Below are positions 1 through 19,600 of a DNA stretch of 64,000 nucleotides, one piece after another. A program made the translations under genes and the position numbers. The notes beneath the pieces were generated by a model. It saw only the letters and a list, made by a program, of their open reading frames with translations, ran no database searches and was not told the origin of the DNA. The stretch lies in contig VZSF01004772.1 in NCBI GenBank assembly GCA_013398295.1, forward strand, positions 186,001 to 250,000, given 5' to 3'. The DNA is from Chionis minor (Eukaryota > Chordata > Aves > Charadriiformes > Chionididae). Each line of letters begins with the position of its first letter. The stretch's first letter is position 1.

Positions 1-1291
1 AGCACTTCTTGCTGGAGTCCATGACTGACAATCTCAAGAGGACCCCCTCAGGTTCTCCATTCTGGGAGCTACCTCTTTGCTCTTGGCCATGCCAGCAGAC
101 AAGAGGCTCACTGGTTCTCTCTAGCACCAGCTCATTCCAGAGAAAGTTGTCAGATTAACTCCTTCCTGGTCATCCTCTGGTTATTGGCACTTCTCTAGTT
201 CTTGGCTGCGGAGAAGTCAAGATGTGTAAATAGTAAAAGGACTATCCAGATAAATCCAGTTCTTACTCCTCCATTTCTTACAACCCGCAACCATCATGCT
301 TGAATCTTAGAAAACAGAAGACTTCCCTAGGTCTCTTACGCAACACAAGAGATATTCACTAGCTAACGCTTCCAGCTCCATTCCTACCTAACATTCTTCT
401 TCTCTATAGCAAAGGATTATGCTTCAAAAAAGCATTTGGTAATGGTCTGAAGACTTGATATACTTGACTAGATTAATATCCCCATGAACTATTACAGTTC
501 AAACACAAGTAACTTACAGAATATTGAAAATTTACAGGAAAAAACAAAATGCCCTTTGTTTATTAACATATCCCCCACGTTGTTTGTTAATTTCACAGCA
601 GTTCCACCCATAGGCAAATTTCATTATTTGCTTTTTGAATTCCACAGCTATATATACTATACGTTTTTCACAGTGAAGGTTTCTACAGATAAAAAATAAA
701 ACTCTGTTAAATAAGTTCTTTTTTCTGCTCTAGTACAATTACAGTTTTTGATCTAAATTTAGACTGGAATAACATCATACGTTTTAAAAGACAGCGTATC
801 GGGACCTACATCTTCTAGTCATGCTATGGAAATTTAAAACAGTTTATTGCTTTGTTTTCCATATTCATTTTGTAACCCATACTGTTGTGCTTGCCATAAA
901 ATCAGTAAAGAAAAATACTGTTCCGAAGATCTTCAATGTAAACTAAGTTACACACTCACAGCCCGCTTAGGATACTCTGATTAGAATATTTCCTTCTCCA
1001 CCCACAGTTTGTTGCCTCCTAGTATTACTGAATACTTCAGAATTAACACTGTAATCCACCCTCTGATGTTTTCTTGAGAACGTCCCCTCAAAGTTGAAGA
1101 ATCACTTTTCTGAGATATAACTATGTGGTTGTGTCACTTCCGTTTTCTAGCACCTTTTTTTTTTTTTTTTTTAAGGTCTCCAGGACTTTAGCTAAGCCAT
1201 TGAATTCACCTTATAAATCTAAATAACATTTTTTCCATCAATTTCAATGTATAAATATAAAATAAAAAGTAAAACAGTCAGAAGAACTTAC
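1..1291. other. MIER3 intron 7 part, no exon seen
   Basis: Intronic sequence on the MIER3 strand, with a poly-T run near 1157. Bases 1-290 are less AT-rich and look like an old repeat, but I could not assign them to a family. Confidence 0.6.
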
Positions 1292-9812
<8,521 letters not shown>

Positions 9813-10033
9813 CTGGGGGGAGAAGAGAGAGCGGGGTGAGAGCGGGCTCCCCCGGGCCCGGCAGCAGCCGGGGGTCATCACCTTCCCCCGCCGCCGCCGC
9901 CCCTTCCCCCGCCGCCGGCCGCGGCCCCTGCGTCCCGCCCTGTTGGCCCCTCCGTCCCCTTCCCCCTCTCCCACCCCTCCTTCGCTCGCCGCCCGCCTGC
10001 CGCTCTCCTTCCCTCCTCCTCCGCCGGCAGGCG

Positions 10034-10614
10034 NNNNNNNNNNNNNNNNNNNNNNNNNNNNNNNNNNNNNNNNNNNNNNNNNNNNNNNNNNNNNNNNNNN
10101 NNNNNNNNNNNNNNNNNNNNNNNNNNNNNNNNNNNNNNNNNNNNNNNNNNNNNNNNNNNNNNNNNNNNNNNNNNNNNNNNNNNNNNNNNNNNNNNNNNNN
10201 NNNNNNNNNNNNNNNNNNNNNNNNNNNNNNNNNNNNNNNNNNNNNNNNNNNNNNNNNNNNNNNNNNNNNNNNNNNNNNNNNNNNNNNNNNNNNNNNNNNN
10301 NNNNNNNNNNNNNNNNNNNNNNNNNNNNNNNNNNNNNNNNNNNNNNNNNNNNNNNNNNNNNNNNNNNNNNNNNNNNNNNNNNNNNNNNNNNNNNNNNNNN
10401 NNNNNNNNNNNNNNNNNNNNNNNNNNNNNNNNNNNNNNNNNNNNNNNNNNNNNNNNNNNNNNNNNNNNNNNNNNNNNNNNNNNNNNNNNNNNNNNNNNNN
10501 NNNNNNNNNNNNNNNNNNNNNNNNNNNNNNNNNNNNNNNNNNNNNNNNNNNNNNNNNNNNNNNNNNNNNNNNNNNNNNNNNNNNNNNNNNNNNNNNNNNN
10601 NNNNNNNNNNNNNN
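10034..10614. other. Assembly gap (581 N)
   Basis: Run of Ns inside the GC-rich island, a common failure point for sequencing bird CpG islands. It probably hides the first coding exon and 5' UTR of MIER3. Confidence 0.97.
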
Positions 10615-11154
10615 CCTGGCCGTGCTGCCTGCGGGGCCCGCGGGAGGCCGGGCGCCTCCCGGCTGGCGCGGCGTGTCTCTGGCTGCCCCGCCACTTGCCG
10701 GCCTGTCCCAGGGCCGCGCCGCCTGCGCTTCGCTCGGTGCCGAGCCCCCCGGCCGCGGTGCGGGGGTGGGGGAGACCCCGCACGCCCAGCGTCCGGAGCG
10801 GGGAGCGAAGTGTCAAAGCCTTCAAACCTTCCCGTCGCCGGCTGCCCTGCTGCGGCGTGAACAGACAAAGTCACATTTGCGGTGGGTTTGTCTGTCCGAA
10901 AGCTGGGGCGGTTTACGTGCCGGTAACAGCTATCCCGTTTTTGAGCGGTGGGTTTTTGCTCCGGTACCCACGAAGTGGGAATGGGGCTGTTTTCAGCTTG
11001 ATTTCTTCATCCCAGGCTATAAAGATCCATGCTTTTAATTTTGGAGTCACGTGTTTCTGCTGCAGGCCAAAACCAGCGTCTGCCATGCTCGGTCTTTTGG
11101 CTGCTGCTCCGATGGAGCGGTGGTGTGTGTCACAGCAGCGCTCAGGTGCCATCG

Positions 11155-11916
11155 CATCGTGGTTTGGGCTGGACTGGCCACTGAATGAACCATGGATGCT
11201 ATCCCCAACCTAACTCCCTTCAGAGAACGAGAGAGTGGAAATAACAGAGAGACTTATGAGTTGAAAAGAAACTAAACCACTTTAATGAAACAGTAGTAAT
11301 AAAACAATAAAAAGAAAAGCTAATAGTATTAATAAGAAAATAATGCAATATATACAACCTGTATCAAGCTCCCAGGATGATGATCATGTCACCAGCAGGC
11401 ACTGGGAAAGTCCCAGACTGGACTCAGTGATGGATGGGAACTGTATTCCAGATCTGGATTCAGGTACACGTGTATCATGATCAAAGGCAGATGAACAGAC
11501 ACAGTCCTCCTCGGACACTGGCCATTGAGGAGACTGACACCTTTGATCCCTCAGCTTTTGTACTGAGCATGATGCAGATGGGATGGAATACCCTGCTGGT
11601 CAGTTTTGGGTCACCTGTCCTGTACACTCCTCCCCACAGGTGGGACCCCTCTGCGCTTTTCTGCTTCTGACCCTCCAACAGGGCAAGTAACAAAGTTGTC
11701 TGGCCTTGGGTGTTACAGCAATAAGCCTAAGCAAGACCCTCTCTTGCTTAGCCTCCCTTGGGGATCCCATCCCTTGGCATCAGCTATAAACATGGATCTT
11801 ACCACTCCAAGAGTGGACAGTGTCTGCACAGTATGTCGTTAATTTAAGAGATAGAGGCTTAACTGAAAAGTAAAATTACTGAAAATAAAATTGGTTGTTT
11901 TACCTCAAACCAGGCG
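11155..11916 (-). mobile_element. Solo LTR, degraded (same family as 53227-53899)
   Basis: About 760 bp that aligns along its length with the LTR at 53227-53899. Shared blocks include the GGTTTGGGCTG start, the CTTTAATGAA / AATAAAA region, CACTGGGAAAGTCCCAGACTGGACTCAGTG, the CTTTTCTGCTTCTGACCCTC block and the terminal TTTTACCTCAAACCAGG. The likely transcriptional orientation is minus. The end dinucleotides and the TATA box (TTTTGTACTGAG here) have mutated, so this copy is older. No clear target duplication; edges are good to about 10 bp. Confidence 0.75.
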
Positions 11917-14700
11917 AAATTGTGCCCCTGACTGTGTCCCACCGAGGGAATTTGGGAGGCTCAAGGCTGTATCACAAAGTGAACGGTTTCCTTCAACACA
12001 TTTTAAGTTGGGTTTGCAGACAGTGCAGATATCCCAAGCTAGTTTAGGTACTTAAGCAGTAGAGCTCTATACCGTTTAATTTATTCTACTTGGACCTGTT
12101 GCTCTGAGAAACAGTAAATTAACTTGTCACATGTTGTACTACTGAGTCTAGTCTAATTCTGCTATATAAACTGTTCATGTACTTTCAAACTACACAGCAG
12201 CCTAAGATGTAGACATACCTGCTCTTGATGTACCTGGGGTAGGATGTTTGCAACATAAAAATCCCAAGACTTAGCAGAAGTACATTTTTTAGGGGAGTTG
12301 TCAGAGTCACAAGCAGCTCCAGCAGTACCTTCTCCTCTGATCCCTGATTAGTCTTTGCCATTTTCCAAAGCAGCATACACAGATTAAGGAATTTGTATAC
12401 CGTTCAGGGAAGTACAGATTTGTTACTATGTATATTTTCTTAACAGGAATTCTTGCCAATTTATATGCAAGTAGCTATTTCCTAACTTCTGAAGGAGTTT
12501 GCTTCACAGCCTTTCAACTGCTTAACATGATTAAGCTTTTCAATTGCATGCATTTTTTGCAGAAAAATCTGTTGTTAATTTGCCACTTAAAAACTTTTAT
12601 GAGATTTAGATCAGATTTAGAACTGACTTTTTTATTATAATTCGGACCACTGAATGTATGAAATCATAGCACTACCACAGGAGATCACAAGGTGTGTTCC
12701 AGAGCTGTTGTGTAAGTTGCAGCAAAAATTCTGGAAAAACTAGTGTAACAGTAGTGCAGTTATGTTCTCTGCTGTTACAACATGTTTTACCTCCCAGCGG
12801 TTTTCACTGAGTCCAGATCAAGGTAAAGAGCGAGGGTGGTGAAGTGACTGGGGTAAGCTTGAAGGGGATGGAAAGGAAAAAGGATGTGATTGCACCACCT
12901 CTTTCTCAGTTAGCATTTCTCTCCTGAAACGGGGGCAAGAGGGTGGGTTACTCCTGCAGCGTAGCCTGGGTATCAAACTACCTTGTGCTTTTGTGGAGTC
13001 TGGTATGGTGTTGGTATGGAGCTTCCAGAAGGAGCGGAGCGCTTCCACGGGTGAGCCTCTGCTCTCTGCCTCACCTCCCTGGGCAGTGTGAGATTGCTCC
13101 TTCCACCTTACAGGGACTCAGAATTAGAGGTGGCTGGACAAAATATGTGCATCCGTAGGTATGGTGAATCAGATGGTTACATCAATGCGAATGCAGTTTT
13201 CCATAGCTGCTGGGCGTACAAGACTTCATGGAGATCTGTGTTTCAAGGTGTCTTTTCTCTTGAATTGGAGTCGAGAAGATGGGGCAAAAATCTGCCTAAA
13301 CTGTTCTTTCTGAACTAACAGAGGAAGATAGATTTTATGTCCATATTTGTGTCCATGACTATATTTTGTCATCTAAGTTAACGTTTTGTTTCCAATCAAA
13401 AAGAGGGAAAAACCCATAACCTTTGATTTTTTTTTGTTTTGATTGATTGAAACAGTCAAAAAAAATAGAAAGAATGAAAATGAATTGGAAGAGAAGAATC
13501 CAGTCTTTTTAAAAAGAAAACAAAACAAACCCCAAACCAATAATGCAATGAAGCTGAACAGTTATAGATGAGGAGTTGTAATAAAAAGAGTGCAGAAGCT
13601 CTAGAAGAAAATATCTTAATCTGTAGCTTTTTTTTTTCTCTTTTACCATTAAAGAACGATAGAATTAAGTCTGCTGCACTCTTAGGTGTATGCTATTGTG
13701 GATGCATCCAGCAGATTCATGGAGATCAGAGAATACTATAACAATGTTTGAAGTCTTGGTCTGTGTCTGGGTGAAGTGAATGTTCTGATACTTTTTTACT
13801 TCAGCCAACACGCTTACAGCAAACCTGTTGCCCAAAGCCCTACAGCAATGGCTTCAAATAGCCCTTTCTGTAGGCATCATGACAAAAAAGCAAAGCCTGC
13901 TTGTTCAGGGAACGGAGCTGTATCTCCGCTAGTAGATTAAATAGTGCTCAGGGATGTTTCCTCGACATTAAGCCCACCAAAAAGCACAGAACTGCCCACA
14001 GCTCTGCTAGCAAAATCTCTGCTTCCTTCAGCAACCGCTTTGCAGTTTAACAGAGTTAACCCCTGAAGGGTACCGAGGAGGCAGGCTGGTGGGAGCAGGG
14101 CACAAAACATGCGGGGACTGTTCTAATGGTTTGATGTTATGGATGGCCGTGTGCCAGCGCTATTTAACATACTTGAAAAGGTAAAATTGTAAAGATTAAA
14201 TTGTAAAAATACAAGGCACCGTCTCCCGTAAATCTTTATTCTTTGAGCTTTGAGATGGGAGGAGGAAGGAAAGAACTCCAAGAGAGAATGGATATGCGAA
14301 CTAAACTTTTAAATCCCCTACTTGTGTCTATCTCTCTGTACTTTAATTTACACGAGTGCAACTAATAGAGCTTTCTGCGGTACTAACTGGACTCCCATAT
14401 GATGTAAGGAAGTTTGACTTTTTCTAAACAGTGTTGCTCTCTTACCTCTCATGCTAAAATTTCAAAGGCAATAGTTTCCCTTACCTCCTTCCCAAGCTTT
14501 TAGTATTCTGCTCTTTTTATAAAAAAGTTTAATTTCTCCCTAAAGAACATGGATGAAAAGCTTTAAGTGATCTACTTTTCATAGTAATATTAATAATTTA
14601 ATTTTAGTAATAGGCAAAACAGCTTATTTCTGGTGAAGCTTACCAACAACCAGCAGATTTACAGCAAGGAGGTGTTTTACCCAGACTTACAGACAGATAC
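11917..14700. other. Intergenic, nothing recognised
   Basis: Unique-looking intergenic DNA between the MIER3 island and the ERV relic. Only short chance reading frames are present; no splice-consistent coding sequence or RNA gene is seen. Confidence 0.6.
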
Positions 14701-14892
14701 AGCACATGCATGTAACGGCAGCACTAGTAATTACAAAAGAGATGGTGTTACGGATGTTAAAGGAGAAGCCGCTGCCCGAGCATTCACACACCATCCGAGG
14801 AGTCGCACACCCACCACCCAAGCCTTTAACCAGGGTCCCTGCACAGCAGGCAACCCCAGGGAGCTGATGGGTGCCCCTTTTGACTCCTCATG

Positions 14893-15174
14893 CACACACA
14901 CACACTTTCGGGTGTGCTCCCTCCTTATTCGGGCTCGAACCTAGGTTTCCTGCAGCAAGATCTCTGGCACTGGATTTTATAAAAAGAAATAATTTAATTG
15001 AACAGTACAGCAGCAGAGTCAGCTAGCTGGGTGCCTCTAGAGCAGGAACTTGAACAAAGACATCCCTGGGGGATTACACCCTTGCAATCTACACACCTGC
15101 CCCTCACGTGCTGTTCGTGCATCCTTTAGTCCAATGCTGATTTTTGGTCCGGGGTCTTCCAACACCTTATTGGA
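14893..15174 (+). repeat. Direct duplication, copy A (282 bp)
   Basis: 282 bp starting at a (CA)6C run and ending CACCTTATTGGA. By reading, it is identical to 15176-15457. The copies are separated by one N. The content looks like part of an old LTR-type repeat. Confidence 0.95.
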
Positions 15175-15175
15175 N
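15175..15175. other. Single N between identical copies
   Basis: One ambiguous base exactly at the junction of two identical 282-bp blocks, typical of a contig join in which the overlap was not collapsed. Confidence 0.9.
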
Positions 15176-15457
15176 CACACACACACACTTTCGGGTGTGC
15201 TCCCTCCTTATTCGGGCTCGAACCTAGGTTTCCTGCAGCAAGATCTCTGGCACTGGATTTTATAAAAAGAAATAATTTAATTGAACAGTACAGCAGCAGA
15301 GTCAGCTAGCTGGGTGCCTCTAGAGCAGGAACTTGAACAAAGACATCCCTGGGGGATTACACCCTTGCAATCTACACACCTGCCCCTCACGTGCTGTTCG
15401 TGCATCCTTTAGTCCAATGCTGATTTTTGGTCCGGGGTCTTCCAACACCTTATTGGA
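15176..15457 (+). repeat. Direct duplication, copy B (282 bp)
   Basis: Exact repeat of 14893-15174. After it, the sequence continues without a break into the ERV-like relic (TTCTTTCTCTGTGTCC...). Confidence 0.95.
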
Positions 15458-16620
15458 TTCTTTCTCTGTGTCCAGCCAGGCAGGCCATTGACTGCTCTTA
15501 TCATGTCAACTTGCAGTCTCTGATGATGGTTGTAGCCTCCTTATCTTCTGCTTTACAGATCTTTTGCATCTTGCGCTTGGGGGCAGAACAGGGGAAACTG
15601 AAAAGTGCCAGACTTAGAGAAAATGCTACCAAAACATCAGTGTGTTACCAACATTTTTCTTATACTAAAAGATTAAACATGTGTCCTGGTGTGAGCAACA
15701 AATGACTAATTTCTTTCCTAATGCTCGGGAAAGCTGTATTTGTGTAAGACTCTAGTGTCTGAATTAGTGAAGATATTTACTGTACAGCCAGCCATGGTGT
15801 GTGGGTTTCAAGGTCTCAGTGTTTTCGAGCTCGCCAGGTGCAGGGATGAGGAGGAGTGAGACTCGGGCACTTGACCCAAGCTGGCCAACAGGATTGTTTC
15901 ATACCATGAACGCCACATTCAATATAAATTAGAAAGTCTGCTGCGAGGTAGGGGGTTCTCCCCCTTGCTCGGGTGCTCCCCCTTGCTTGTGCTCTCCACC
16001 TTGATGGCTCTCCCTTGATGGCAGCAATCCAGCGGACTTCTTGCCCTGGTGCCGGATCCCTGAGGCCTTCCCTTCCTCCTGAAGCTGTAGCGCTTGCAGT
16101 GTCCGACATTCACTGTCCACTGCTGGGAGTGCACAGCTTCTGACTGATATAGTTGGCTGAGTATAATCCTTGTACTGTATATTCGGGTATCAGGATCAAT
16201 ATGGGTTCCTTTGTGTTGGTACTGTTAATTATCCAGTTCTATCCTATTAAATCTGTTGATCTTTCAACCCCTGGATTTTCTTGTTTTCTTCCCGATTCCC
16301 CTTTCTGGGTGGGGAGGGGTCATCGGGGGAGAGAATAATTGTCTAAGCGACAAGAAATTGTTATGGGTTTTCTCAAACCATAACAACATGACACTACCAG
16401 TTGCTAGAAAAATTACTAAGAAAATTAACTCTATTGTGGCCTAAAGGCTTCAGCAATTCTAGCCACTCATGCTAAGTAAAGCTAGACAAACAGTATAAAT
16501 CACACCATATTATAACCCTAATTAATTTATTCTAATTAAAACTTACTTATTTAAGCTAAGCAACTAATATCTCTCAACAGTAAGCATAATAAATATTTGA
16601 CTTTAGGGGTTTTTTTATGG
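15390..16620 (+). mobile_element. ERV/LTR-like relic, copy 1 (split by a younger LTR)
   Basis: The flanks of the younger LTR (to 15681, and from 16386) form one element also found inverted at 45475-45945 and in part at 46684-46877 plus 48430-48510. Shared blocks include CAGTGTGTTACCAACATTTT, CTTATACTAAAAGATTAAAC, GAAAATTAACTCTATTGTGG and a TTAATTTATTCTAATTAAAA tail ending CTCTCAACA. The TTATCAACATTTTTCTCATACTAAA type of sequence recalls avian ERVL-class LTRs; that is my recollection and not a search result. The left edge is uncertain. Confidence 0.6.
15682..16385 (+). mobile_element. Solo LTR (704 bp) with 5-bp target duplication
   Basis: Begins TGTCCTGGTGTGAG and ends CTCAAACCATAACA: TG...CA termini with imperfect inverted repeats. 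It is flanked by ACATG at 15677-15681 and 16386-16390. The interrupted host sequence is intact in the related copy at 45475-45945, which confirms the insertion. A TATA-like AATATAAATT at 15921 and an ATTAAA at 16246-16251 support plus orientation. A 5-bp duplication fits ERVL or gamma-type integration. No internal retroviral genes remain. Confidence 0.88.
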
Positions 16621-16624
16621 TTTC

Positions 16625-19600
16625 TTTTGTCAATTTAAAGGATTTAATTTTTATATAATCATAAATAGATTTAAACAAAAGGTTAATTATTGTAGCAGGA
16701 ACTTAGGCAGACTGAATCTCCTGGCCAAGTCACTCCCTCAATTCTTCTCTACCAGGAGAAGCAGCTTTTCAGTGAGCAGTTCCATCCAAATCATTCTTAA
16801 CTGGAATTGCTCTCTAGTCTTTTTTACACGTTGCTTGTACAGCGTGTATTGAGTTTCTCCCTCTTTCTAGACACCAGAGCCTTTCCCATCTTTTCCAAGC
16901 ATCTGTAATGCATCCTTGCACTTCCCAGGCAGCATCTCCCTGCCTGTTTCCTTAGCAGGGATTCACCTCCACAAAGCTCCTGCCCACCACAGCTCTCTCG
17001 GGCATTTTACAGTGGAAAGGAAGGTTTGTTATGAGGGACCCAACTTAGGCTGCACCCTACAGCCCTCCTGGTTTTACCACCAAAGAGATGGGATACTCCT
17101 GGTGTAAAGGGGATGAGCCCCATGCCTCCAAGAGGGCCCAGCTTCCCCTCCAGGAAGGGCTTCTCGCTTAGAGAAAGCAGCTTTCTGATTGTCTTCATAA
17201 TGAAAAGTGACTTCACTTGCAATGTAACTGAAAACAACTGTTAGTCAGCTACACATCGAAAAACAGATGACCGAGTACCTCCTCTGTATGCCTTACTTTT
17301 GGGCCAGGAGGAGTATAAGAGTTTTAATGAAAGGGTATGTGTGCCATTAAATTCTAAACAATTGAGAGCATGAGAAAAAATTTATTTTAAGTATAGTATT
17401 ACTATACTCACTAATTTTTATTTTATGGCATTGGCAGATGTGTCACATCTGTTTGAAGGAAAAAAAACCCTATCGTGCTTGTCCGTATCTCTGAAAATAT
17501 TTCAAATGCTAGACAATAGCCATCATAATTTGAAAAATATTTACAGGAAACTTGCTTTTACTTAGTAAAAAATGCTATTAGCCATTCTGTCAAAGTTAGT
17601 ACAGTGTAATAGCATATAATTGTTTTGGAAGGACTGAGAAGGAATGTTTCCTAAACAGGAAGCCCTGTAGTTGCATTTTGAGGGTGTTCTGCCTATTTTC
17701 TTTGAGCCCATTTATAATAAACAGCAAGTTTACAGAAAGTGTCATCATAGTCTTCAAAAAGTTCACAAAGATACACAGGTGTTTATAGTCTGCAGATGTG
17801 AAAACTAAGGCACGGAGAAGTTAAAAAAACAGTCAGCCAAAGCCTAATGCAGGGTCTCTCGCAGAAGTGAAAATCAAAACAAGACAATGCTGATTTGAAA
17901 CTGTTGCATCATCTTCATAGATTAAAGCTTGTATTTCAGGGATTTCAAGTTTAGGGTTATTTTCCACTTATTTACAAATACCATGAGTTTCTAATAGCAA
18001 CGTACAAAAATGCCACAGTATAAGAGCACAAGTATCATTTACATTGGGAGGGTGTCCAATTGGAAGGAACTATATCTTTAAATTTCCAATTCTGAACGAA
18101 TAAAAGAGAGCTTCTGAAATTTATTCAGACGGATCTGGAAAACAGCATAACATCGAGGAAGATAAGTCTGCAAAAATATTTGATTTGCTTTTGACCCTAT
18201 TCACCATCTTTCATACTGTTAATTTCCTTGGGTTGCTTTTTTTTTAGTGTTTTTTTGTTTCGTGTTGGTTTTTTGTTTGCTTTTTTTGGCAACGTTTCAG
18301 ATAACAGAACCACACAACAGATAGTAGAACATCTGTTGCCTGTTTTTGTCCATGAAGGGAAAAACAGGGAGAATCGGCTGAGAAAGGGATAAATTACCCT
18401 TTTTAACTTTCGCTTTTAACCTTCTTTGAATGCTAATGCTTTGCTGGGGCATTTCAATCTAGTTTACAGATGGAAGAAACTTCCGCTACTTGCAAAGCTG
18501 CTTTTAGTCTTTCTTGGAAATACTTGTAAGTAAATCTTATTTTGTTCATATGTGATGCAGCTTGTTGTTTGTTTTTTTTTTTTTCTCTCAAAGGCTGATT
18601 GGTAATAAAGGTAAGGAACTACAACAGCTGAGAGCATTCAATCAACCTCAATAGTAGTTCTTTTGTGAGATCTTGCCACAAAACTCAGGAGATCTTTGAA
18701 CTGTAAGTTATAACCCCTGGTGTTTAGTATATATGACAAAATCTGGGCTTCTGGTGGTCCTAGAAAATGGATCTAAAAAGTGGTATAAGTTTGTGTCTCT
18801 TTTGGGGGGGAGGGGGAGGTGCAGTGTGGTGAGGAAGCAAGAGATTATTCTATTGATTAGATGAGTTAATATAGCTGGTATGATACTGACAGACTTTTAT
18901 ATTTGTGATTCCTTCATCAGGTCTGTCTGTGCAGAGAAACAATACGTCTTGTGGGCTGGTTTCCCAAGACAAGCCTCTGTAGTGACTACACATACTTTTA
19001 AAAAAAACTGGTAATAATGTATGTTGATGGTGGGCAAAACTTGCAGAAAATCCTTACAAAATTGTTTTCTTCACTTCACTTGGATGTGAAAAGTTTCTAA
19101 ATTAATGTAGTCATTAAAAAATGGGGGAAGTTGGTGTCAATACAGCTTTTTTTAAAGCAAAAGGGATAAAGCAAATAGATTTGTCTCTGAGGTGAACCTG
19201 CATTAAAATCAGATCTCCTTGTATTTAAGTATGTGCAAGATCCTGTCATCGTGCTGGTCATCTGGTGTTGTTATTTGAAAATTAACATGCTCTAAGTTCA
19301 TACGGTAGCTAGCTTCATTTTAGGAAAAAGATATGGATTTCATTTTTTAGAGAAAAGGATAAGGTAAAGACAAGCATCTTATGAAAAATTAGTCATTTGG
19401 TATTGCATGTTCGGTTCGTTAATTCCTTCAACTTGTTCCTTTTCAACTGAATTGTTTCTTGTAATTTAACAGTTATTTGTAAAATATAGAATAGTGAGTG
19501 TTCACTTGCTGTTATTTAACTTTCGTGGGTGAAACAGGGCAGAAGTTGAGTACGTTGAGGATTTACTTGCTTATTATTTTAGAGAAGGCGTACAGCATGA

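Noticed and set aside
14931..14942. GGTTCGAGCCC on the minus strand, resembling a tRNA B box
   Set aside because: No matching A box or cloverleaf upstream. It lies in an old repeat and occurs twice only because of the 282-bp duplication.
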